NCBI GenBank assembly: GCA_963709425.1
Contig: CAVPWG010000005.1
Location: 372,001 to 436,000, forward strand
Direction of reading: 5' to 3'
Length of the DNA: 64,000 nt
Origin: JAICJC01 sp963709425
Lineage (GTDB): Bacteria > Actinomycetota > Thermoleophilia > Gaiellales > JAICJC01
The position numbers and the translations under genes were made by a program. Below are positions 1 through 8,693 of this stretch, one piece after another; within the stretch, counting starts at the first letter, position 1; each line of letters opens with the position of its first letter. Below the pieces are notes generated by a model. It saw nothing but the letters and a program-made list of their open reading frames with translations, made no database searches and was not told the DNA's origin.

Positions 1-150
1 CGAGACGTCCACCCGCACCCCGGCGTCGCCGGGCTCGAGGTCGAACACCGTGACGACGGCGCCCTCGGCGCGGAACCGCTCGACCGTCGCGGCCCCGATC
101 CCCCGGGCGCCGCCGGTCACGACGACACGCTTTCCCTCCAGGCCGCGCAT
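1..150 (-). CDS. Short-chain dehydrogenase/reductase, N-terminal fragment
   Basis: This is the first 50 codons of a gene that runs off the left edge. The protein begins MRGLEGKRVVVTGGARGIGA, which is the Rossmann-fold TGxxxGIG nucleotide-binding motif of short-chain dehydrogenases. An acidic residue follows the second strand (TVFDLEP), which in this family usually selects NAD(H) over NADP(H). The Tyr-Lys catalytic pair lies outside the window, so the substrate cannot be guessed. It is divergent from the YbjN-like gene that starts 46 bases away. Confidence 0.85.
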   Translation of the reverse strand, partial: MRGLEGKRVVVTGGARGIGAATVERFRAEGAVVTVFDLEPGDAGVRVDVS

Positions 151-195
151 GGCGGCGAACGCTACCGGAGGCGAGCCGGTCTAGAGTGCTTCTCG

Positions 196-1086
196 ATGTC
201 TGACGTGCAGATCGACGTGACGGCCCTCGAGGTGCGCCGATCCCTGGCCCGCTCGTTCCACGGCGACACCGATCCGGGGCCGCACGCGTGGCGCGGATCC
301 GTCGGCGTCGGCGACGCGATCGTCGCTGTGGACGTCGAGCAGCGTGACGACGGCGGCTCGATCGTCCACGCCCGGGCCCGGTCGATCGAGTGCGACACGA
401 CCCCGGCGCGGCTGGCCCGCATCCTCGCGAGCGAGAACGCGGAGCTCGTGCTCGGCCGGTTCGCGATCGTCGACGACGCCGTCGACGTCGAGCACGCCAT
501 CCTCGCGGGGACGACCATGGACGCCGTCGAGGTGCAGGCGTCGGTCTGGGCGGTCGGGTGGGCAGCGGCGTCGTTCGCCCCGCGCCTGCGCGCCCTTGTC
601 AACGAGGCGGTGCCCGTCCCGCCCGCGCCGCAGACCCCGGCCGCGCGCCTGCGCGACTCTCAGGACCACGTCGAGCTGACGACCCGCCGGGTGCGCCAGC
701 ACCTCGACGCCCGCTACGGCGGCTTCGAGCATCACCCCGACTGGGGCTTCCACGGGCCGTTCGGAAGCGCCCGGGTCTTTGTCGAAATCCTTCCCGTCCT
801 CGACGACTCGACGGCCGTACGGGTCTCATCACCGGTGCTGTCGCAGGTCGCGATGTCGGACGAGCTCGCGCTGCGGCTTCTGGCGCTCGCGTCCGAGCAG
901 CCGTTCGGCGCGTTCGCGCACCTGTCCGCGCGCGACGAGGTGTGGCTCCAGCACGCGATCCTGGGCGACGACCTCGACCGGGTCGAGCTCGAGACGGCGA
1001 TCGACGCGGTCGCCGCGATCGCCGACGGCTGCGACGACGCGCTCGCGCAGGAATTCGGGGGTTTGCGCTACGCCGATCTCGGGTAG
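196..1086 (+). CDS. YbjN / type III secretion chaperone-like fold protein, duplicated domain
   Basis: A 296-residue soluble protein with no signal peptide or membrane segment. Residues about 165-290 look like a YbjN/CesT-type chaperone-fold domain: an opening amphipathic helix (RVRQHLDARYGG), antiparallel strands, then helices rich in Leu and Asp (DELALRLLALASEQPFGAF, ETAIDAVAAIADGCDDALA). Residues about 1-140 repeat the same pattern more loosely, so the protein appears to be an internal duplication, as in many actinobacterial members. The biochemical role of the family is not settled; it is often treated as a protein-interaction or stress-related fold. The ATG start is the first in frame after the divergent gene. 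Confidence 0.6.
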   Translation: MSDVQIDVTALEVRRSLARSFHGDTDPGPHAWRGSVGVGDAIVAVDVEQRDDGGSIVHARARSIECDTTPARLARILASENAELVLGRFAIVDDAVDVEHAILAGTTMDAVEVQASVWAVGWAAASFAPRLRALVNEAVPVPPAPQTPAARLRDSQDHVELTTRRVRQHLDARYGGFEHHPDWGFHGPFGSARVFVEILPVLDDSTAVRVSSPVLSQVAMSDELALRLLALASEQPFGAFAHLSARDEVWLQHAILGDDLDRVELETAIDAVAAIADGCDDALAQEFGGLRYADLG

Positions 1087-1126
1087 CGGCGCCGGCATGG
1101 GCCGATCTGGGATGCTGTCTCCTGCG

Positions 1127-1411
1127 ATGCCGTCCGCGGCCCGCCGCAACTGGACCTTTCTGACGAACCACGCTGCCGTGCTCGTCTGCATCGACCGCAA
1201 CCCCGGGACGCGGATCGACGAGGTCGCGGCCGAGGTCGGCATCTCGCGCCGCGCGACGCAGATGATCGTGAGCGACCTCGCCGAGGCCGGTTACATCGAG
1301 CGAACCCGCGTCGGACGCCGCAACCGGTACCGCGTCCGCGACGAGATGCCCTTACGCCGCAAGTCGTTCATGACCAGCGATGTCCGGGCGCTCCTCACCC
1401 TTCTGAGGTAG
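1127..1411 (+). CDS. Small winged-helix transcriptional regulator
   Basis: A 94-residue protein that is essentially one winged helix-turn-helix. The segment TRIDEVAAEVGISRRATQMI reads as the HTH, and GYIERTRVGRRNRYRV as the wing, the layout of MarR/ArsR-like DNA-binding domains. The N-terminal FLTNHAAVLVCIDRNPGTR matches the usual first helix. No effector domain is present, so any signal sensing must be elsewhere. ATG codons at 1097 and 1112 are also in frame; none has a convincing ribosome site, so the start is uncertain. It lies just upstream of the Flp pilin gene, but a link is only positional. Confidence 0.7.
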   Translation: MPSAARRNWTFLTNHAAVLVCIDRNPGTRIDEVAAEVGISRRATQMIVSDLAEAGYIERTRVGRRNRYRVRDEMPLRRKSFMTSDVRALLTLLR

Positions 1412-1500
1412 ACACTCATATCACCCTAAAGTCGTAGCCGAATGCCGCCGATACTTGCACCACTGTCCTCTGCCGGTGCACTCCGGCAGGTGTGGTCATC

Positions 1501-1507
1501 AAGGAGG
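1501..1507 (+). promoter_or_regulatory. Strong ribosome binding site for the Flp pilin
   Basis: AAGGAGG sits 7 bases before a GTG codon at 1515. It selects that GTG over the upstream in-frame codon at 1455, which would add 20 residues before the typical short pilin leader. Confidence 0.85.
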
Positions 1508-1514
1508 CGATTCG

Positions 1515-1673
1515 GTGATCGAGTTCTTCAACCGGCTTCGTGACGAGAGCGGTCAGACCATGGCTGAGTACGCCGTGGTCCTGGGCGTCATCACCATTGC
1601 GGTGGTCGTCACTCTGGGTCTGCTTTCCACGGCGATTCAGAGCACGCTCAACAACGTCATCGCGTCTCTCTAA
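1515..1673 (+). CDS. Flp/Fap-type pilin subunit
   Basis: A 52-residue prepilin. It has a short charged leader (VIEFFNRLRDESG) followed by QTMAEYAVVLGVITIAVVV, the class IVb/Tad pilin signature with Glu at +5 and Tyr at +6 after the presumed Gly cleavage site, then one hydrophobic helix. Such pilins are processed by a TadV-type prepilin peptidase and assembled by the Tad machinery into thin adhesive pili. No tad genes are in this window, so the assembly genes must be elsewhere. A perfect-context ribosome site fixes the start, and a strong hairpin follows the stop, so the gene is probably transcribed alone and at high level. Confidence 0.92.
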   Translation: MIEFFNRLRDESGQTMAEYAVVLGVITIAVVVTLGLLSTAIQSTLNNVIASL

Positions 1674-1686
1674 GGACGCGGTCGCG

Positions 1687-1720
1687 GCGGCCGGCGCGAG
1701 GGAAACCTCGTGCCGGCCGC
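1687..1720 (+). terminator. GAAA-tetraloop hairpin terminator after the pilin
   Basis: A 15-bp stem (positions 1687-1701 with 1706-1720, one G-U wobble) is closed by a GAAA tetraloop and begins 13 bases after the pilin stop. There is no long T-run, which is normal for very GC-rich actinobacterial terminators. It also faces the 3' end of the convergent NicO gene, so it may serve both. Confidence 0.75.
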
Positions 1721-1739
1721 GGCGTTTAACCAGGCGCCA

Positions 1740-3227
1740 TCAGCCGGGCAGCGGAAAGCCGCCGGGGAATGTCCCGAGCGCCTGCACCGTGAGGCCGACG
1801 CCGAGGATCGTGATCACCGCAGCGCTGAATGTGGGCGCCGCCTGGACGATCCTCCCGCTCGACGGCACACGGTCGACGAACCGCCGCGCGTAGACCACAA
1901 GGACGCCGACGCCCGTGAGCGTCGCGGCCAGCCCGAGGCTGAACGCCACGACGAGCACGAGCCCGAACGCGACCCGGTGGACGGCGATGGCGCCGAGCAT
2001 CACGACGAGCGCGGACGGGCACGGGAGGATTCCGCCCGAGATGCCGAGCGCCAGCATGCTGCGCGCCGTGATCGACGAGCCGTCGGCACCGGGAGGGGTA
2101 TGTGTGTGGCCGCCCGGGCCGTCGTGATGATGGTGGTCGTGGCCGTGATCGTGCGTATGTTCGTGTTCGTGGTCATGGTCATGACGGTCGTGATTGTGCA
2201 ACGGCGCACGCAGCCTGCGCGCCCTGCGAACCAGGATCGAGGCGCCCATGCCCACCACCACGAGGCCGGAGATCACCGAGAGCCACGGATAGAGCGTCTC
2301 GGGCAGGATGTAGTGTGAGAGATAGAGCGTCACGATCCCCAGGACGAAGATCGATGCCGTGTGGGTGATCGTTACCGTGAGGCCGAGGAACGCCGCGTGC
2401 CGGGCGGTCCCGCGCGAGCCCACGAGATACGCCGCGACGATCGACTTTCCGTGACCCGGGGAGAGCGCGTGCACGGCGCCCCAGAACATCGCAATGCCGA
2501 TGGCCACCAGGATGAACCCGAGCCCGAGGTCGCGATGCGTCACGAGGTCGGTGAACGCGCCGCCCGAGATCGCCACGCTCTCGCCCCCGGTCCCGCCGGG
2601 CGCGCCGACCGACACGCTCGTCCCGGTGCCGTACCGATAGCCGAACGTCGCCGTCCTCACGTCGAGCGGCGTCGAGAGCATTCCCGAGGGGTAGTGCCGC
2701 AACATGTCTGACACGTCATGCGTCGCCGCCGACGACTGGGTGAGAACCGCCCCGGGCGCAGCCCGCATGACGATCTCCTTCCAGCCGACCCGGTTCCCGA
2801 AGGTGTCGTCCGAGAACGTTGCCGTGAACGGTCCGCTTCCCGGGATGCGGGCGCTCAGCGCGACCGTCACGCGCATGCAGTGCAGGCCGCCCTGCCCCAT
2901 GCGCAGCGTCGCGGTGACCGCACCCGTGTCGGGGACGAGCGGCACCGAGCTGCCGTTCACCGTCAGGTGGAGCTTGCTCGCGAAGGTCGGCACGTGGGCC
3001 ACGGCCCACGCCCGCGCCCGGTCGGCGGTCGGCTGGCCGCCGAGGTCCTGGAACGTCGGGATCTCCGCCTCGTCGAGCACGAAGGTGACGTGCACCGAGC
3101 CGCGGTCGAGCTGCACCAGGCTGTAGCGGTTGACGGTGAAGTTTCCGAGCGGATGGGCGTGGGCGACGGCCGGCATCGCACCGAAGGCGGCGAGGCCGGC
3201 GATCGCGGCGACGAGCCGGCGGATCAT
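1740..3227 (-). CDS. NicO-family (RcnA/HoxN-like) nickel/cobalt transporter with N-terminal extracytoplasmic domain
   Basis: A 495-residue membrane protein. Residues 1-25 are a signal peptide (IRRLVAAIAGLAAFGAM...AHA). The next 200 residues form an extracytoplasmic domain starting HPLGNFTVNRYSLVQL. After about residue 235 come six hydrophobic helices of the NicO fold with the motif ALSPGHGKSIVAAYLVG and a cytoplasmic loop very rich in His and Asp (HDHDHEHEHTHDHGHDHHHH), typical of metal binding. The family exports or imports Ni, Co or related divalent metals; direction cannot be told from sequence. Its ATG overlaps the TGA of the TPR gene (3224-3227), so the two are translationally coupled. 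Confidence 0.88.
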   Translation of the reverse strand: MIRRLVAAIAGLAAFGAMPAVAHAHPLGNFTVNRYSLVQLDRGSVHVTFVLDEAEIPTFQDLGGQPTADRARAWAVAHVPTFASKLHLTVNGSSVPLVPDTGAVTATLRMGQGGLHCMRVTVALSARIPGSGPFTATFSDDTFGNRVGWKEIVMRAAPGAVLTQSSAATHDVSDMLRHYPSGMLSTPLDVRTATFGYRYGTGTSVSVGAPGGTGGESVAISGGAFTDLVTHRDLGLGFILVAIGIAMFWGAVHALSPGHGKSIVAAYLVGSRGTARHAAFLGLTVTITHTASIFVLGIVTLYLSHYILPETLYPWLSVISGLVVVGMGASILVRRARRLRAPLHNHDRHDHDHEHEHTHDHGHDHHHHDGPGGHTHTPPGADGSSITARSMLALGISGGILPCPSALVVMLGAIAVHRVAFGLVLVVAFSLGLAATLTGVGVLVVYARRFVDRVPSSGRIVQAAPTFSAAVITILGVGLTVQALGTFPGGFPLPG

Positions 3228-4556
3228 CGTCCCAGCTCCCCCAGAAGCCGGCGGGCATCCGGTGCGTAGAGGAGCGAGAAGCCCGGGTTCAGGTCGAGTG
3301 CCGCCCTGAGGTCGCGGGCCGCCGGGCCGACCATGCCGAGCGATGCCTCGATCGCCCCGCGGTGGTAGAGGAAGCTCGAGTCGTGGGTGCCCAGGCGGAG
3401 CGCCCGGTTCGACTCGGCCAGCGCCGCGTGCGCCCGGCCGGCCTTGAAGAGCGTCCACGCCAGGGCGTCCTCCACCGTGACGCTGGGCTGGACCCGCGCA
3501 ACGGCCCGAATCCGCTCGAGCGCGGCGGCCACGTCCCCGTTGTGGTCGTCGTCGAAGAGCGCGAGCTCGACGTCGACGTTCACGCCGTTGGCCGCGTACA
3601 GCCGCTCCTCCGCGCGCACGACCGCATACTGGCGCCGCGCGGCGGCGGGCCTGCCCGCCGCCCGGTAGACGTCGCCGAGCGCGATCACGTAGGCCGGGAG
3701 GGGATACCGGCTCACAACGGCGGTGTAGCCCGCGATCGCCCTGGCGTACCGGCCCTCGGGCCGCCGCCAGCTTCGCCTGGGCGGCACGGGCGTGCACGAA
3801 GCCCGGATAGGTGTGGAGCGCGATCCCGTAGTTCTTCTCGGCCGCGGCGTAGCGGCCGTGGTTGAACTCGAGGTTCCCGAGATAGAGATACGCCCAGGCC
3901 GTGTTCTCGCCGGCCGGGGCACCGGCCTGGGTGGCCTGCACGAGCGCCCGCCGGGCGGACGCCGTGCGGCCGTGCAGCTCGAGGTAGTACGACGCCCGCG
4001 AGTACGACGCGAGATCCGGGCGCTGGCGCAGGAGGCGCTCGATGGCGGCGCGCGCGGCCGGGTACCGGCCGAGCTCCATGTCGGCGTCGACGACGACGCC
4101 CATCGCATAGGGACTCGACGGGTCGATCGCCAGCGCGCGCCGGCCGAGCACGAGCGCGCCGGCGAAGTCGTGGCGGGAGAGGGCGAGCGAGCCGCGCCCG
4201 GCCAGGGCCGTGAAATCGCGCGGCGAGAGCGTCAGGGCGTGCCCGAACAGCGCGTCGGCGCGCGTGTACCAGGTGGGGTCGCCGTCCTCGCGGGCCATCT
4301 GAAGCTCCGCGAGCGCCAGGTTGTCGACGGCCTGCGCCGACCGCGGCTTCGCGGCTGCCTCAGCCCGGTAGCGGGCGACGAGCTGTGGAGTCGAGAGCGT
4401 CCGCGGCGCCGCGTCGGCGTACGGGATCGCGGGGGCCGCGGGATGGGAGCGCGCAGCGCTCGTGTCGCCCCCTCGCAGCGCGATCGCCGCGGCGATCGCG
4501 GCAAGCACCGGAAGGGCGAGAAGGAGCGGGGAGATCTTGCGGTGTGCGATGAGCAT
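3224..4556 (-). CDS. Membrane-anchored TPR-repeat protein (one apparent +1 frameshift)
   Basis: The protein begins MLIAHRKISPLLLALPVLAA, a signal anchor or signal peptide, followed by tetratricopeptide repeats (for example AVDNLALAELQMAREDGDPT, LALSRHDFAGALVLGRRALA, GNLEFNHGRYAAAEKNYGIA). The reading frame breaks near 3760-3775. Removing one G from the GGG there joins KLAAARG to RYARAIAGYTAVVSRYP, and TPR sequence then continues to the stop at 3224. Repaired length is about 443 residues. TPR domains mediate protein contacts. The gene sits between DUF4331 and NicO, a conserved-looking trio in which its role is probably as partner of the transporter or the secreted protein (inference). Confidence 0.8.
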
Positions 4557-4576
4557 TGTCGTGGATGCCGTGAACC

Positions 4577-4605
4577 CCTGGGGCCCGGCGTCGCCGGGCC
4601 CCAGG
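4577..4605 (-). terminator. 13-bp perfect GC hairpin between DUF4331 and the TPR gene
   Basis: Positions 4577-4589 pair perfectly with 4593-4605 around a 3-base loop. It lies just after the DUF4331 stop (4618) and just before the TPR start (4556). It may end the DUF4331 transcript or let only part of transcription into the TPR-NicO pair. No T-run is present. Confidence 0.6.
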
Positions 4606-4617
4606 AGTGGTTGGCGC

Positions 4618-5955
4618 TTACGGCGTCGGCACCTGGTGGATGCCGGCTGTCCCGGACTGGGCCTGGGCCAGGTACGGGAACACCGTGTCGAACGACTCGT
4701 CGTTTCGCTGCACGCCGTCCGAAGCCGAGTTCGGGATGGCGGGGGTGTCTGTGGCGCCCGCCAGGGCGCGAAGCTCGATGTCGGTGACGTCGTCCAGCGG
4801 CCGGCGGCCGTTGGGGAATCCGGCAGTGTCGCCGCCGAGGACGCCCAGCGGGTTCTCGTGCCCCGCGGCCGTCGGGTCGATGCTGGTGTTCAGGCGCAGC
4901 ATGTCGGCGTGGACGTTGCCGGTCTTGTTGAGGCCGGGCAGACCGGTCTCGAGGATGGCCAGGATGTCGTTGCGCGGGGTGTGCGTGTCACCCAGTGCAG
5001 CGGCAAGCTGGGGGGCCTTGAAGAACTGGTCGAACTGGCCGTCCCGGTTCGGGTCGACGTGGTTCCAGTGGTCCTTCTGCCCCAGTGGGATCAGCACCTC
5101 GTTCACGAGCGGGTTGCCGAGGCGCTCGATCTGCACCCAGGTGCCGTGGCCAGCGCCCGTGAGCTCGTTCGTGAAGGACTGCCGCGCGGTCTCGGCGTAC
5201 ATGCCGATCGTCGGGTGGCCCTTCTTCACGATGCGCGACTTCGGCACCTGAATCGCGAGGGCCTGGACGTTCATGCCCCCGAGGGTGTCCTTGGCGACGC
5301 CCTTGGGCTTCACCTGGAGGCTGTCGCCGATGTCGCCGAGCCCGATGAAGAACGGGTCGTCCGACTGTCCGGCCCACACCTTCCCGCCGTGTCCGGCGAG
5401 CGGCTTCACGCCCAGCTTGACGAGCTGGGGGTAGCTGGGCATCGAGGCGGGGCCGACGTTGTTCGGCACCGTCTTGATGTTCCTTGCCAGGTGCACCGTG
5501 CCGACCAGCTTGCCGTGCTTGCCGTAGTTCAGCCGGTCGACGGAGTAGGTCTGATACACGTTCAGACCCGGGTCGGAGAGCGACGTCACCGGGTTCCCCG
5601 GGATGTTGTAGAGGAACGTGCCCTTGTTGCGCACGTGCGTCTTGAACACCACGCGGTAGGCGATGTCGGTGCGGGCGTCGCCGTTGTTGTCGATGTTGAA
5701 CTGGTAGCGGACGTGCTGTCCGAACCCGTAGTAGTTGGGGGCATCACCGGGGTTCTCGAGCGGGTTGGCGGTCATCACCAGGTTGATCTTGCTCGGATCC
5801 TTCTGATCCACCCACATGAAGGTGTCCGCGAGATCGGCGACCGGATCGTTTGAGATCAGCGGCGCCTCGCGGTGGCTCGACGCGGCCGCCGGCGAGGCGG
5901 TCATTGCCGCTGCCGCCAGGCCGGTGAGCCCGAGGGTGACTACGCGCTTCAGCAT
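4618..5955 (-). CDS. Secreted DUF4331 family protein
   Basis: A 445-residue protein with a clear signal peptide (MLKRVVTLGLTGLAAAAM...ASPAAA) and the DUF4331 hallmark right after it: SSHREAPLISNDPVADLADT, then FMWVDQKDP. The family is common in secreted proteins of actinobacteria and others and has no firmly established function. The ATG at 5955 is preceded by AAAGGA 11 bases upstream and gives a mature protein beginning at the conserved SHREAP, so it is preferred over the ATG at 6003. It is followed by a hairpin and then the TPR and NicO genes in the same direction, suggesting a shared cell-surface or metal-handling role (inference). Confidence 0.88.
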   Translation of the reverse strand: MLKRVVTLGLTGLAAAAMTASPAAASSHREAPLISNDPVADLADTFMWVDQKDPSKINLVMTANPLENPGDAPNYYGFGQHVRYQFNIDNNGDARTDIAYRVVFKTHVRNKGTFLYNIPGNPVTSLSDPGLNVYQTYSVDRLNYGKHGKLVGTVHLARNIKTVPNNVGPASMPSYPQLVKLGVKPLAGHGGKVWAGQSDDPFFIGLGDIGDSLQVKPKGVAKDTLGGMNVQALAIQVPKSRIVKKGHPTIGMYAETARQSFTNELTGAGHGTWVQIERLGNPLVNEVLIPLGQKDHWNHVDPNRDGQFDQFFKAPQLAAALGDTHTPRNDILAILETGLPGLNKTGNVHADMLRLNTSIDPTAAGHENPLGVLGGDTAGFPNGRRPLDDVTDIELRALAGATDTPAIPNSASDGVQRNDESFDTVFPYLAQAQSGTAGIHQVPTP

Positions 5956-6071
5956 GAGAAACGGATGTCCTTTCGTTCGAAGGGGACGGAGAGGCCTCGT
6001 CAATGCGGGCTATTCGGCGCGTCCCCGAAAACGGTTCGGACGCCTGTCCGGGCTGCTATCGTCACCGCCGC

Positions 6072-6239
6072 ATGAGCGCGGGCCGAGCGGCAATGTGGAT
6101 CATCGCGTCGGGCATCGCCCTCGCCGGGGCGATCGTGTTCGCCGTCAACGGCCTCGACGGCATCCCCGGCGAGTGGGTCGGGGTCGCCGTCGGCACGCTC
6201 CTGTGCGCGACGGCCTTCGGGCTCGGCTACGTCGAGTAG
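6072..6239 (+). CDS. Small hypothetical membrane protein (55 aa)
   Basis: A 55-residue peptide with two hydrophobic stretches (AAMWIIASGIALAGAIVFAV and WVGVAVGTLLCATAFGLGYV) separated by a short NGLDGIPGE turn, so a two-helix membrane hairpin. I do not recognise a family. It lies divergent to the DUF4331 gene and 65 bases before a multi-TM sensor-like gene. The codon pattern is GC-rich at third positions like its neighbours, which supports it being real. The start at ATG 6072 is preferred over 6003 because the extra segment is not protein-like. Confidence 0.55.
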   Translation: MSAGRAAMWIIASGIALAGAIVFAVNGLDGIPGEWVGVAVGTLLCATAFGLGYVE

Positions 6240-6304
6240 CCGACCACTGCACGAGATCTCGTAACGATCCCAGGACGCTCGCTCCGGGATACTCCTGCGC
6301 AGAC

Positions 6305-7510
6305 GTGTTGCGAAGGATCCCTGAGACCTGGATCGTGTGGACGATCGTCGGAGTCGTCGTGGCGATCGACCTCGCCGCCGTGGCGCTTGGCGTCCTCGAT
6401 CGCTCCGTGCAGTCCCTCGTCGCCACCGTCATGTTCTCGATCGTCACGGTCGGGTTCGCCACGATCGGCGCGCTCATCGTGTGGCGGCATCGGGCGCACT
6501 CCATCGGCTGGCTGTTCATCGCCGTGGCGTTCTTCTTCTCCTTCTGCCACAACCTGGCGCAGAACTACGCCGTCTACACCCTGGTCGTCGACCCCGGCTC
6601 GTGGCCGGCGGGCAGGGCGGCGTTCTGGTTCGCCTCGACGGCCCTCGACACCGCGTACGTCGGCGCGATGCTGCTGCTACTCCTCCTCTTCCCGGACGGG
6701 CGGCCGCTCACGCCGCGATGGCGGCCGGCCGTGGGTGCGGCGATCCTGGCGATGGTCCTCGGGATGAGCGCGGGCGCGACGGACTTCACGAGCGAGCCGC
6801 CGCTCCAGGCGGTGCACAACCCGCTTGCGCTCTCAGGATCGTGGGTGACCGCCATCGACGTCGCGCTCGCGCTCACCGTTCCGTTAACGATCATCGCACT
6901 CGTCGGTGGCATCGCCTCGATGGTGCTGCGGTTCCGGCGCTCCATCGGCACCGAGCGGCAACAGGTGAAGTGGGTGGTCGCGGGCGTTCTCATCTGGCTC
7001 GTGACGTTCGCGGCCGACCTCGCGCTGTTCGCCGCCGGCGTCAACTGGTTCGAGACCGTCCCCTTCGTGCTGTCCATCGTCCTCTTTCCCGCGGTGATGG
7101 GCCTCGCGATCCTGCGCTACCGGCTCTACGACGTCGACCTGGTGATCCGAAGGACCCTGGTCTACGCATGCCTCGTCGCCGTCCTGGGAGCCATGTATCT
7201 GGGCGGGATCGCGGCCCTGGGCTCGCTCTCGGCCTCGGCGACGGGGCAGTCGAACGAGGTTGCGGCCACCATCACCACGCTGGTCGTGGCGCTTGCGTTC
7301 CAGCCGCTGCGACGGCGGATACAGCACGCGATCGACCGCCGCTTCTCACGCCGCACGGTCGACGCGGAGACGGCGCTACGGGCGTTCTCGGGCCGGCTGC
7401 GGGAGGAGATCGACCTCGACGCCCTCTGCGGCGAGCTGACCGGGGTGGTCGAGCACACCTTCCAGCCCCGGCACACCAGCCTCTGGCTCAGGTCGCCGGG
7501 GCAGGGGTAG
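6305..7510 (+). CDS. Multi-TM sensor-like protein lacking a kinase domain (paralogue 1)
   Basis: A 401-residue membrane protein with about eight hydrophobic helices. It has a LLLLLLFPDGRPL motif between helices, a conserved block AILRYRLYDVDLVIRRTLVY, then FQPLRRRIQHAIDRRFSRR and a C-terminal tail SGRLREEIDLDALCGELTGV ending HTSLWLRSPGQG. The same architecture precedes histidine kinase modules in many actinobacterial sensors, but here the protein stops with no H-box or HATPase domain. Two paralogues lie at 17991-20444. Start is uncertain (GTG 6305 or TTG 6308). The 3' end overlaps convergent glcF by 23 bases. Role unknown; perhaps a sensor input acting on a separate partner. Confidence 0.7.
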   Translation: MLRRIPETWIVWTIVGVVVAIDLAAVALGVLDRSVQSLVATVMFSIVTVGFATIGALIVWRHRAHSIGWLFIAVAFFFSFCHNLAQNYAVYTLVVDPGSWPAGRAAFWFASTALDTAYVGAMLLLLLLFPDGRPLTPRWRPAVGAAILAMVLGMSAGATDFTSEPPLQAVHNPLALSGSWVTAIDVALALTVPLTIIALVGGIASMVLRFRRSIGTERQQVKWVVAGVLIWLVTFAADLALFAAGVNWFETVPFVLSIVLFPAVMGLAILRYRLYDVDLVIRRTLVYACLVAVLGAMYLGGIAALGSLSASATGQSNEVAATITTLVVALAFQPLRRRIQHAIDRRFSRRTVDAETALRAFSGRLREEIDLDALCGELTGVVEHTFQPRHTSLWLRSPGQG

Positions 7511-8693
7511 CCGAGACGGACTCGGCGATCAGCTCGGCCGGATGGGCGATGCGCAGGTCGCCGCGGCCGAGGCGGCGAAGCGCCGCCTGGAGCTGGACGG
7601 CACAGCCGGGGTTGGCCGTGGCGACGATGTCGGGGGCGGCAGCGAGGATCGCGCGCGCCTTGCGGTCTCCGAGCTCGCGGGCGGCGCGCGGCTGGACGAG
7701 GTTGTAGATCCCGGCCGAGCCGCAGCACATCCCGGCGTCCTCGATCTCGACCAGCTCGACGCCGGGGATCGCGCTCAGGATCGCGCGCGGCTGTGCGGCG
7801 ACCCCCTGGGCGTGGTTGAGATGGCAGGCGTCCTGGTAGACGACCCGGGCCGGCTGGATCGGCCCCCGCGCGGCCGCGGGGCCGAGCTCGGCGAGCACCT
7901 CGGTCACGTCGCGCACGCTCGCGGCGAAGCGGCGGGCGTCGTCGGTCCCGAGCAGGTCGCCGTAGCCCTTCATCGCCGAGCCGCACCCGGCGGCCGTGAC
8001 GACGACCCGGTCGTGGCCCGCGAAGGCGGCGACGGTCGCCGCCGCCTGCCGGCGCGCCTCCCCCTCGCGGCCGGCGTGGAGCGCGAGCGCGCCGCAGCAC
8101 CCCTGGCCGGGCGGCACGACGACCTCGCACCCATCCGCCGCGAGGGCGCGCGCCGCCGCCCGGTTGACCCGCCCGAAGAGGGCCCGCTGGACGCAACCCT
8201 CGAGCAGCGCCGCGGCCATGCGCCGCTCGCCCACCGCCGGCGTCGTCCTCTCCGGGCGGGCGCGCAGGTCGGCCGGCCGCACCCGTGGTGCGAGCGCAAA
8301 CGGGCGGATGCCAAGCGCGAGCGGCCAGGCGATCGTCCGCAGCAGCCGCGGCCGGGGGACGACGGCGAAGATGGCGGCGTCGAGGACCCTCCCCCACGCC
8401 CCGCGCGGGGCCCGGACGCGCCGCTCGGCGCGGGTGCGCTCGATCAGGAGGTCGTAGCGGACGCCGCTCGGGCAGGCCGGGACACATGCCATGCAGCCCA
8501 GGCAGCGGTCGAAGTGAAGCGCGGCCGATGGGCCCCATTCCAGATCGCCGCTGTCGAGCAGGCTCATGAGGTGGATCCGCCCGCGCGGCGAGTCGGACTC
8601 GTCCCCCCACAGCGAATACGTCGGGCACGCCGGCAGACAGAACCCGCAGTGCACGCAGGTGTCGACGAGCTCGCGGGTCGAGGCCTCAGCCAC
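7488..8693 (-). CDS. glcF: Glycolate oxidase iron-sulfur subunit
   Basis: The 401-residue Fe-S subunit of glycolate/lactate-type dehydrogenase. Two 4Fe-4S motifs are visible near the N-terminus (CVHCGFCLPACPTY at about 13-26 and CLGCMACVPACPSG at about 64-77). Two CCG-type cysteine-rich domains follow (GCCGALALHAG, and GMCCGSAGIYNL near the C-terminus) that bind the non-cubane cluster or quinone in this family. It passes electrons from GlcD/GlcE to the respiratory chain. It starts with GTG at 8693, overlapping the end of glcE by 8 bases, and is the last gene of the acnA-glcD-glcE-glcF operon. Confidence 0.93.
   Translation of the reverse strand: MAEASTRELVDTCVHCGFCLPACPTYSLWGDESDSPRGRIHLMSLLDSGDLEWGPSAALHFDRCLGCMACVPACPSGVRYDLLIERTRAERRVRAPRGAWGRVLDAAIFAVVPRPRLLRTIAWPLALGIRPFALAPRVRPADLRARPERTTPAVGERRMAAALLEGCVQRALFGRVNRAAARALAADGCEVVVPPGQGCCGALALHAGREGEARRQAAATVAAFAGHDRVVVTAAGCGSAMKGYGDLLGTDDARRFAASVRDVTEVLAELGPAAARGPIQPARVVYQDACHLNHAQGVAAQPRAILSAIPGVELVEIEDAGMCCGSAGIYNLVQPRAARELGDRKARAILAAAPDIVATANPGCAVQLQAALRRLGRGDLRIAHPAELIAESVSATPAPAT

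Noticed and set aside
2100..2200. A valine/methionine-rich membrane peptide on the plus strand
   Set aside because: It is the antisense of the His-rich loop of the NicO transporter.
1740..4556. A single 938-residue protein joining the TPR repeats to the NicO transporter
   Set aside because: The join is out-of-frame TPR sequence after a +1 shift. A signal peptide and ATG at 3227 mark the real NicO start.
4462..5853. Long plus-strand frames opposite DUF4331, acnA, SpoIIE and lhr (for example 4462-5853, 11909-13687, 16324-18186, 28991-30754)
   Set aside because: They mirror clear genes on the other strand, have no recognisable motifs and are Arg/Gly/Asp-rich, as expected from high-GC antisense.
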